A program made the position numbers and the translations under genes. The notes beneath the pieces are model-generated. The model ran no database searches and was not told where the DNA came from. It worked only from the letters and a program-made list of their open reading frames with translations. Source: Paraburkholderia sp. BCC1885 (lineage in GTDB: Bacteria > Pseudomonadota > Gammaproteobacteria > Burkholderiales > Burkholderiaceae). From it: DNA of 64,000 nt. Positions 58,533 to 64,000 of the stretch are shown here, one piece after another. The stretch covers positions 558,001-622,000 of the forward strand of contig NZ_CAAJGM010000111.1 in NCBI RefSeq assembly GCF_900996235.1, read 5' to 3'. Each line of letters starts with the position of its first letter. Position 1 is the stretch's first letter.

Positions 58533-59921
58533 CTAACGCGCCCGCAATTCCGCCCCTTCGTCATGTGCGAGCTTCGTAAAGAAGAACAGCGAGCAGAACG
58601 TCAGCACGCCGACCACCGCAAACGCCGGCGAGAAATCGCGTGCCGTGAGATGCGCCGCGCTGCCGCCATGCAGATGCGCCGTCAATGCCAGCAGCGAGGC
58701 GGCGAACGCAACCCCGACGCTGATCGACAGTTGCTGCGCCATGCTCGAAAGCGCGGTGGCGCGGCTCATCATCGGCTTGGGCATGTCGGAATAGCCGAGC
58801 GTGTTGAGCGTCACCATGCCGAGCGAATTGAACAGGCCGCCGAACAGCAGCACGACGAAGATCAGCAGATGCGGCGTGCTCGGCCGGAACAGCCCGTAGC
58901 CCGCGTAAAAGCAGCCGGTCAGCAAGGTCGCGCCGATCAGCAGCGTGCGAAAGCCGATGCGGCGAATCGCCTGCTGCATCACCGCCCGCACGCTCAGCGA
59001 CCCGACCGCCGTCGCCACGCTCAGCGAACCCGATTGCAGCGGCGACAGCCCGAAGCCCAGTTGCAGCATCAACGGCAGCAGAAACGGCGAGGCGCCGATG
59101 GCGATACGCAGCGGCATGCCACCCACGACGGCGGTACGGTAGGCCTTGAACCGCAGCAGGCCGGGATCGATGATGGCGTCGTCGTGGCGGCGGCTGTAGC
59201 GCCAGTATGCGAGGATCGACAGCAGGCCGAGCCCGGCGAGCGCGAAGGTGACTTCCTGCGGCACCAGTCCGCGCCCCGCCGTATCGAGACCGCCGACCAG
59301 CCCCACAAGCCCGGTCGAAAGCAGAATGAAACCGGCCAGATCGAAGCGCTGGTAGACGGGCTCGTGGGTGTCGTCGATGAAACTCATCGCCATCAACACG
59401 CCCAGCACGCCGAAGGGAATGTTCAGCAGGAAGATCCAGCGCCATGAGGCGATGGTCACCACGAGGCCGCCGAGCAGCGGCCCGGCGAGCCGTCCGATGG
59501 CGCCCGGCACCGTGAACCAGACCATCGCCGCCACCATGCGCGCGGGCGGCACGCTGCGCAGCAGGATCAGGCGCCCCACCGGCACCATCATCGCGCCGCC
59601 CATGCCCTGCAGGACGCGGAACACGACCAGTTGCGGCATGCTTTGCGCGAGGCCGCACAGCGCCGAGCCGAGTGAAAACAGCGCAATCGCCGTGCAGAAC
59701 ACCCGGCGCGCGCCGAAGCGGTCGGCGAGCCAGCCGCTCGCCGGCAGAAACACCGCGAGACTCAGCAGATAGGAAGTGATCGCCAGATTCAGATGCAGCG
59801 TCTGCACCTGCAGCGAGCGGGCAATCGACGGCAACGCCGTCGCCATGATCGAGGTGTCGAGGTTTTGCAGGAACAGCGGACAGGCGACGATGATTGGGAT
59901 GAGTCGGGAGCGATCGGTCAT
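58533..59921 (-). CDS. MFS drug exporter (DHA2/EmrB-like)
   Basis: A 462-residue major-facilitator exporter with about 12-14 membrane segments. The N-terminal part has the motif A-like loop DRFGARRVF and VFRVLQGMGGAMMVPVGRLIL, typical of the DHA2 family. AAGGGAG lies 3 bp from the ATG at 59921. It lies between the aminotransferase (87 bp upstream) and the transglutaminase gene on the same strand; the three might form an operon. Substrate unknown; no adaptor (EmrA) gene is adjacent. Confidence 0.9.
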   Translation of the reverse strand: MTDRSRLIPIIVACPLFLQNLDTSIMATALPSIARSLQVQTLHLNLAITSYLLSLAVFLPASGWLADRFGARRVFCTAIALFSLGSALCGLAQSMPQLVVFRVLQGMGGAMMVPVGRLILLRSVPPARMVAAMVWFTVPGAIGRLAGPLLGGLVVTIASWRWIFLLNIPFGVLGVLMAMSFIDDTHEPVYQRFDLAGFILLSTGLVGLVGGLDTAGRGLVPQEVTFALAGLGLLSILAYWRYSRRHDDAIIDPGLLRFKAYRTAVVGGMPLRIAIGASPFLLPLMLQLGFGLSPLQSGSLSVATAVGSLSVRAVMQQAIRRIGFRTLLIGATLLTGCFYAGYGLFRPSTPHLLIFVVLLFGGLFNSLGMVTLNTLGYSDMPKPMMSRATALSSMAQQLSISVGVAFAASLLALTAHLHGGSAAHLTARDFSPAFAVVGVLTFCSLFFFTKLAHDEGAELRAR

Positions 59922-60008
59922 GCGCTCCCTTTTACCGCAAAACGCCGCGCCGGCACAACCTGCACCGACGCGGCCGCGCGGCGCTGCGTGCCGCGCCGCC
60001 TCCGCGCG

Positions 60009-61220
60009 TCAGGCCAGTTCCAGGGCTCGCCGTAAGGATAAGGCAATCCCCTGCGCCGCCACCCGCACGTCCTCCAGCGACGGAAACGTAGGCGCGATCC
60101 GCAAATGCCGGTCCTGCGGGTCGCGTCCATACGGATAAGCCGCGCCCGCCGGCGTCAGCACGAGGCCCGCCGCTGCGGCCAGCGCCACGGTGCGCTTCGC
60201 GAACCCCGGCGGCGTATAGAGGCTGATGAAATAGCCGCCCGCCGGCTCGTTCCACGTCACGCCTTCGAGTCCGCCCAGCTGCTCGCCGAACTGCGCCGCA
60301 ATCGCCGCGAATTTCGGGCTCAACAATTCACGGTGACGCTCCATCAAGCGCTCCAGACCGGCGCGGTCGCGCAGGAACCGGACATGCCGCAACTGATTAA
60401 GCTTGTCCGGTCCGATCGTGCGCACCGAGACCCGCTGCTGCCACCAGTCGATGTTGCGCCGCGACCCCGCCAGAAAGGCCATCGCGCCGCCGCCGAGCGT
60501 CACCTTCGAAAGCGACGCGAACACCAGCGCGCGATCCTCGTGTCCGGCGGCGGCGCAAGCGGCGAGTACGTCGAGCGTGGTGTGCTTCTGTCCGGTCAGA
60601 TGATGGAAGCGATACGCGTCGTCCCAGAACAGCCGGAAATCCGGCGCTGCGGCAGGCATGGCCGCGAGACGCCGCACCACCGCGTCCGAGTAAATCGCGC
60701 CGCTCGGGTTGCTGTAGAGCGGCACGCACCAGATACCCTTGATGGCCGGATCGCGCGCCATCTGGGCTTCGACGAAATCCATGTCCGGGCCGTCGTGGTT
60801 CATCGGCACGTTGATCATGCGGATGCCGAGCGCCTCGCAGATCGCGAAATGCCGGTCGTAACCCGGCACCGGGCACAGAAAGGCGACGTCGTCCCGCTTA
60901 CGCCACGCCTCGCCGCCCGGCAGGCCGAACAGCATGGCGAACGCCAGCATGTCGTGCATCAGTTCGAGACTCGAATTGCCAGCTGCGACCACCTGGGCCG
61001 CCGGCACGTCGAGCAGCGTCGCGCCGAATTCGCGCGCCTCAGGCAGACCCAGCACGTGGCCATAATTGCGGCAGTCGATGCCGTCGCGCGACAGATAACC
61101 CACCGTACCCGCTTCATCGAGCAGCGCGCGCGAGAGGTCGAGTTGCTCGGGCGCGGGTTTGCCGCGCGACATGTCGAGGCGCATGCCCAGTTGCTTGAAG
61201 TCGTCGTAAGTCATCGCCAT
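60009..61220 (-). CDS. PLP-dependent aminotransferase, MocR-aminotransferase type
   Basis: A 403-residue fold-type I aminotransferase: cofactor region GNSSLELMHDMLAFAMLFG, NPSGAIYSDAVVRRL and the Schiff-base lysine in SLSKVTLGGGAMAF. The pattern matches a group of aspartate-type aminotransferases resembling the catalytic domain of MocR regulators; the substrate cannot be read. The ATG at 61220 (MAMTYDDF) has a GGAG at long (9 bp) spacing; the frame is open to 61280. A LysR gene diverges 101 bp upstream and may control it. Confidence 0.86.
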   Translation of the reverse strand: MAMTYDDFKQLGMRLDMSRGKPAPEQLDLSRALLDEAGTVGYLSRDGIDCRNYGHVLGLPEAREFGATLLDVPAAQVVAAGNSSLELMHDMLAFAMLFGLPGGEAWRKRDDVAFLCPVPGYDRHFAICEALGIRMINVPMNHDGPDMDFVEAQMARDPAIKGIWCVPLYSNPSGAIYSDAVVRRLAAMPAAAPDFRLFWDDAYRFHHLTGQKHTTLDVLAACAAAGHEDRALVFASLSKVTLGGGAMAFLAGSRRNIDWWQQRVSVRTIGPDKLNQLRHVRFLRDRAGLERLMERHRELLSPKFAAIAAQFGEQLGGLEGVTWNEPAGGYFISLYTPPGFAKRTVALAAAAGLVLTPAGAAYPYGRDPQDRHLRIAPTFPSLEDVRVAAQGIALSLRRALELA

Positions 61221-61321
61221 CGCGAGGGTCTCCGGGTTATTGAACCGAGCCAGTATGCCCACCGCCCCCCATTCAGACAAACGCGTTATATTGAACGTTT
61301 CGATCAGCTTTTCTGATACCT

Positions 61322-62176
61322 ATGAAAGCCCTGGATCTTGACGTGCTGTCGATGGTGGTCGCCATCGCCGATGCCGGCAGCTTCGTGCGCGGCGCGGCGC
61401 TCGTGCATCGTTCGCAGTCCGCGCTCAGCATGCAGATCCGCACGCTGGAAAACGCGCTCGGCAAGACGCTGTTCGTGCGCGGCCCGCGCAGCGTCACACT
61501 CACCGCCGACGGCCAGATCCTGCTCGCCTATGCGCGCCGCATGCTGGCATTGCGCGACGAAGCCTGGGCGTCGATGGTGCATCCGGAGGTCAAGGGGCGG
61601 GTTGCGATCGGCGTGCCGGACGACTACGCGTCGTCGCTTTTGCCCTCGGTGCTGCGCAAGTTTTCGGCGAGCTATCCGAAGGTCGAGATTCAGGTGATCG
61701 GCCTGCCGAGTCACGCGCTCGCCCCGCTCGTCAAGGACAACAAGATCGACCTCGCCTGCGTGACGCGCATGCGCGGTCTGAGCGGCGCTTTTATCCGCTT
61801 CGAACCGATGGTGTGGGCCGGCGCCGTGGCAAGCGGCCGCGAGATCTGGAAAGAGCGGCCGTTGCCGGTGGCGCTGTTCGGCGCGGGCAGCGTCGCGCGC
61901 GCCAATGCCATTCATGCTTTGGAGCGCGCCAAGATCGCCTATCGCACCTCGTATGAAAGCCCGAGCCTGATGGGACTGTTCAGCATGGTCGAAGCCGGCC
62001 TCGCCATTGCGCCGCTCGCACGCTGCGCGGTGCCCGGCCATTTCGTGCAATTGGGACGGTCACATGGCTTGCCGGTCTTACCGGAACTAGAAATCGTGCT
62101 GGCCCGCAGCGCCCGCTCGAATCGGCCGCCATGCGATTTTCTGGCCGAGCAGATTCTCAGCGAGTTGCGCCTGTGA
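61322..62176 (+). CDS. LysR-family regulator
   Basis: A 284-residue LysR regulator with a helix-turn-helix at the N-terminus (LSMVVAIADAGSFVRGAALV, SQSALSMQIRTLENALGKTLF) and the effector domain afterwards. It diverges from the aminotransferase, with AAACG/CGTTT symmetry and an AT-rich core in the 101-bp gap that could be its operator. The effector is unknown; the target is inferred from position. Confidence 0.87.
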   Translation: MKALDLDVLSMVVAIADAGSFVRGAALVHRSQSALSMQIRTLENALGKTLFVRGPRSVTLTADGQILLAYARRMLALRDEAWASMVHPEVKGRVAIGVPDDYASSLLPSVLRKFSASYPKVEIQVIGLPSHALAPLVKDNKIDLACVTRMRGLSGAFIRFEPMVWAGAVASGREIWKERPLPVALFGAGSVARANAIHALERAKIAYRTSYESPSLMGLFSMVEAGLAIAPLARCAVPGHFVQLGRSHGLPVLPELEIVLARSARSNRPPCDFLAEQILSELRL

Positions 62177-62200
62177 AGAAAATCGTGGCGGCGGCAGAGC

Positions 62201-62230
62201 ACGGCACGGCACGGCACGGCACGGCACGGC
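62201..62230. repeat. Pentanucleotide repeat (ACGGC)6
   Basis: Six perfect copies of ACGGC lie between the LysR stop and the end of the HTH/coiled-coil gene. They are non-coding. Slippage could change the number of units; no promoter position is evident. Confidence 0.95.
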
Positions 62231-62270
62231 CCAAGCATATGACCGCGCCGCAGCGAGCGGCTGCCTGGTC

Positions 62271-62960
62271 TTACTCGCTCTCGCCTAGCCTCACCAGCAG
62301 CGCCTGAAGTTTCTCCACATGCCGCATCAGCAGATGACGATGCTTTTCGATCTGCTCGAGCCGGCCGGTGAGATCGGCGTGCTCGGCCTGATCGGCATCG
62401 AGCTGGTCGGACGCGGCAATTACGTCCTCCACCTTGGCGCGCAGCACATTCAGTTCGACCGGCGGACTTGCCAGATGCCGCTCGAAACGGCGCACGTCCT
62501 GCACCGCCAGTTCGCGGACCTTGCGAAAGTGCGCCTGACGCCGATGCGCCTCGACATCGAAACTCTCCTCTTCGATACGGCGCACGGGCGCGGGTTGGCC
62601 GAAGATCGGCTCGGGCGGTCGCAACACCGATCGCTTGCGCGCCGGATGCGCGGTGCCGCGAAACCGCGCCAGCGGCGTTTCGTTGTCGATCGCCTCGCGG
62701 GCGTTGGCAGGAATCTCATGCTCGTCGTGCGCCGAGTTCATCCAGCCCGCCGGCAAACCGGTGACTGCTTCGACACCGCGCACGAACTCCTCGTTGAATT
62801 CGCGTTGTCCCGACAGCATCAGCTTCAGATAGCTCGCGGAGAACGTCATCATCCGCGCTAGGCGCGTTGCCGCGCCGACCTCCTGGGTCAGTACCACCAG
62901 ATTTGCCCGCCAGATCGGAAGCAGCGACTCGTCGGAATCTTCCATTACTGGGTCTTCCAT
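62271..62960 (-). CDS. Helix-turn-helix/coiled-coil DNA-binding protein
   Basis: A 229-residue protein. Residues about 15-75 resemble a XRE/lambda-repressor-type DNA-binding domain (FSASYLKLMLSGQREFNEEF, VEAVTGLPAGWMN). A Pro/Arg-rich linker follows, then a long helical, coiled-coil-like C-terminus (EELxx-type heptads, ADQAEHADLTGRLEQIEKHR). No catalytic domain is seen. Several ATG codons near the start (62960, 62945) are possible. The gene could regulate itself or the tiny gene divergent from it. Function unknown. Confidence 0.7.
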   Translation of the reverse strand: MEDPVMEDSDESLLPIWRANLVVLTQEVGAATRLARMMTFSASYLKLMLSGQREFNEEFVRGVEAVTGLPAGWMNSAHDEHEIPANAREAIDNETPLARFRGTAHPARKRSVLRPPEPIFGQPAPVRRIEEESFDVEAHRRQAHFRKVRELAVQDVRRFERHLASPPVELNVLRAKVEDVIAASDQLDADQAEHADLTGRLEQIEKHRHLLMRHVEKLQALLVRLGESE

Positions 62961-63277
62961 CTTTTCTCGTCCGATTAGTCTGTTGTGTCACACCTTCGCG
63001 CAGACTCGCAGCCCGCGCGTGACGTGTTGGTCAAAGGGTAGTCGCTTCGCCGTGCCACGCGCAACCGGTATGAGCCGCAGAGTGTGACCTAACGTAACTA
63101 GCGTAACTAACGACGACGGAGAACGGGCGCCGAGTCGAGTCCTTTCGGGGCCTGCGGGTTGACAAGACGTGCGCGGGCGCGTTCCTGCACTGGAGAGGGC
63201 GGCATTGTTCAGAGGGATGCGGCACGAATCGTGCTGCGTCAGGTTTGCTGTCAAACCCTCTGAACAAAGGAAACACA
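62961..63277. other. Divergent intergenic region with a short tandem repeat
   Basis: About 317 bp. CGTAACTAG (63093-63101) and CGTAACTAA (63102-63110) form a 9-bp tandem pair with a partial third CG. The repeat may be a binding site of the adjacent HTH protein; this is inference. No gene is supported here. Confidence 0.4.
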
Positions 63278-63415
63278 ATGAAGAAAGCGATCCTTGCTTG
63301 CGCCGCGGCGCTGACCACCCTCTGCGTCATGGTGCCGGCCCATGCTGACGACCATCACCACCCGGTGTGCCATAAGGTCCACGTGCACGGGCATTGGGTG
63401 AACCGCTGCCATTGA
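63278..63415 (+). CDS. 45-residue His/Cys-rich exported protein
   Basis: A tiny gene with AAGG 7 bp before the ATG. The product has a signal peptide (core about 4-20, cleavage near AHA at residue 23), and a mature part of about 22 residues with seven His and two Cys (HHHPVCHKVHVHGHW). This composition suggests metal or redox binding in the periplasm. Similar short His-rich exported proteins are common in Burkholderiaceae; their function is unknown. A strong terminator follows 12 bp after the stop. Confidence 0.75.
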   Translation: MKKAILACAAALTTLCVMVPAHADDHHHPVCHKVHVHGHWVNRCH

Positions 63416-63427
63416 TTCCGACGGACG

Positions 63428-63453
63428 GTCCCCGCTTCGCGCGGGGACTTTTC
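63428..63453 (+). terminator. Rho-independent terminator of the small exported protein gene
   Basis: GTCCCCGC (63428-63435), a TTCGC loop, GCGGGGAC (63441-63448), then TTTTCT. A GC-rich 8-bp stem plus T-run makes this a good intrinsic terminator. Confidence 0.9.
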
Positions 63454-63582
63454 TGTTGTGCGCCCGGTTTAGGGCGTGAAATCGTTCCGGTCTGGAGCGG
63501 CGTAACCGGTGTCGAGAGTTACAGTCAGCGCGTAAATAGCGAACAGCGCGCGGTAGAAATGCCCGCTTCGTTCGATCCGGAC

Positions 63583-63601
63583 TAAGCCATATGGTGGCTT
63601 A
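63583..63601 (-). terminator. Weak hairpin downstream of the formylglutamate gene
   Basis: TAAGCCA, a TATGG loop, TGGCTTA (7 bp). It lies 33 bp after the stop of the minus-strand gene, with only a short T-run on that strand. Confidence 0.35.
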
Positions 63602-63633
63602 AGGGTCAGGGCTTAAGGCCTAAAACTCAGGAC

Positions 63634-64000
63634 TCACGCCACGCCCACATGCTTCATCGCCGTCTGCACCAGCTTATTCAGCAGCGGTTCGATCTTCGCC
63701 GCCAGCGTGGCGTCATACGCATACGGCATCTGCTCTTCCATATACGTCACTTGCGTCAACTCCAGCTGAACCGCGTGCACGCCTTCAGCCGGCCGGCCAT
63801 ATTGGCGCGTGATATAGCCGCCCTTGAAGCGGCCATTGGCGATGGCCGTGTAGCCGCCGCCGTGCTGTTCCACCACCGCGCTCAACGCTTCAGCGAGCCC
63901 CGCCGCGGCGCTCGCGCCGTTCGAGGTGCCGAAGTTGAAATCCGGCAGACGCCCCTCGAAAAAACGCGGCACGTGTGAACGGATCGAATGCGCTTCCCAT
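63634..64000 (-). CDS. hutG: N-formylglutamate amidohydrolase, C-terminal part (cut by the window edge)
   Basis: The last ~121 residues of an N-formylglutamate deformylase/amidohydrolase, the enzyme that releases formate and glutamate at the end of histidine degradation. The edge residues read WEAHSIRSHVPRFFEGRLPD, followed by FNFGTSNGASAAAG, a strong family signature. The 5' end lies beyond 64000; the internal GTG at 63972 is not the start. The frame is intact to its stop at 63634. Other hut genes would be expected further right on the minus strand. Confidence 0.88.
   Translation of the reverse strand, partial: WEAHSIRSHVPRFFEGRLPDFNFGTSNGASAAAGLAEALSAVVEQHGGGYTAIANGRFKGGYITRQYGRPAEGVHAVQLELTQVTYMEEQMPYAYDATLAAKIEPLLNKLVQTAMKHVGVA

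Noticed and set aside
63394..63585. 63-codon frame after the His/Cys-rich gene
   Set aside because: It spans the terminator hairpin and has no ribosome binding site.

Overview
The window is about 64 kb of high-GC chromosomal DNA. Its gene content points to a beta-proteobacterium of the Burkholderiaceae, most likely Paraburkholderia. The main reasons are the hopanoid side-chain genes hpnIJK, an arginine succinyltransferase pathway with split AruF/AruG subunits and an AraC-type ArgR, paired EAL-HDOD proteins, and short exported proteins of types common in that family. No rRNA, tRNA, CRISPR array, prophage or complete insertion sequence was recognised. The genus is an inference from gene content; I could not run a database search.

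Layout. 400-8309: mdtABC-type RND efflux operon without an outer-membrane partner. 8361-8943: a non-coding element bounded by ~115 bp inverted repeats. 8995-10094: a small membrane protein and an exported peroxiredoxin. 10284-16929: cyclic-di-GMP/HDOD signalling cluster (EAL-HDOD, PAS-GGDEF-EAL, HDOD, EAL-HDOD); the first two genes diverge from a pair of sigma-28-like promoters. 17226-17963: acetoacetate decarboxylase. 18102-29851: arginine/ornithine uptake and degradation on the minus strand (aotQ-aotM-aotP-argR-aruC-aruF-aruG-astD-astB-astE-aotJ). 30216-32360: methyltransferase, patatin-like phospholipase, BamE-like lipoprotein. 32891-42220: organosulfur island (DszC/SfnB-like flavoprotein, two SsuA-like binding proteins, LysR regulator, four-domain rhodanese, thiol dioxygenase, class II aldolase, FMN monooxygenase). 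42326-45882: hpnK-hpnJ-hpnI. 46740-48938: luciferase-like oxidoreductase and an exported alpha/beta hydrolase. 49517-52306: glgC-glgA. 52747-53610: pdxY. 53733-54702: two small proteins of unknown function. 55266-56420: LivK-type binding protein. 56492-62176: DUF3857/transglutaminase protein, MFS exporter, aminotransferase and a divergent LysR regulator. 62271-63415: a helix-turn-helix/coiled-coil protein and a tiny His/Cys-rich exported protein. The right edge cuts an N-formylglutamate amidohydrolase gene.

How the parts work together. The arginine block combines transport, regulation and all five catabolic steps; TGTCGC-N8-AA-like sites lie before aotQ, aruC and aotJ. The sulfur island looks like a scavenging set: two periplasmic binding proteins, two flavin oxygenase-type enzymes, a thiol dioxygenase whose key residues (Gln62, Arg168) resemble 3-mercaptopropionate dioxygenases, and a co-translated multi-rhodanese. 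Its ABC permease and ATPase are absent from the window. The signalling cluster may tie cyclic-di-GMP turnover to flagellar gene expression.

The best candidates for under-described biology are the divergent sigma-28-like promoters, the thiol dioxygenase/quadruple-rhodanese pair inside the sulfur island, the inverted-repeat element at 8361-8943, and a tandemly duplicated ribosome-binding-site/start module that creates a 6-codon upstream reading frame at 53924-53957.
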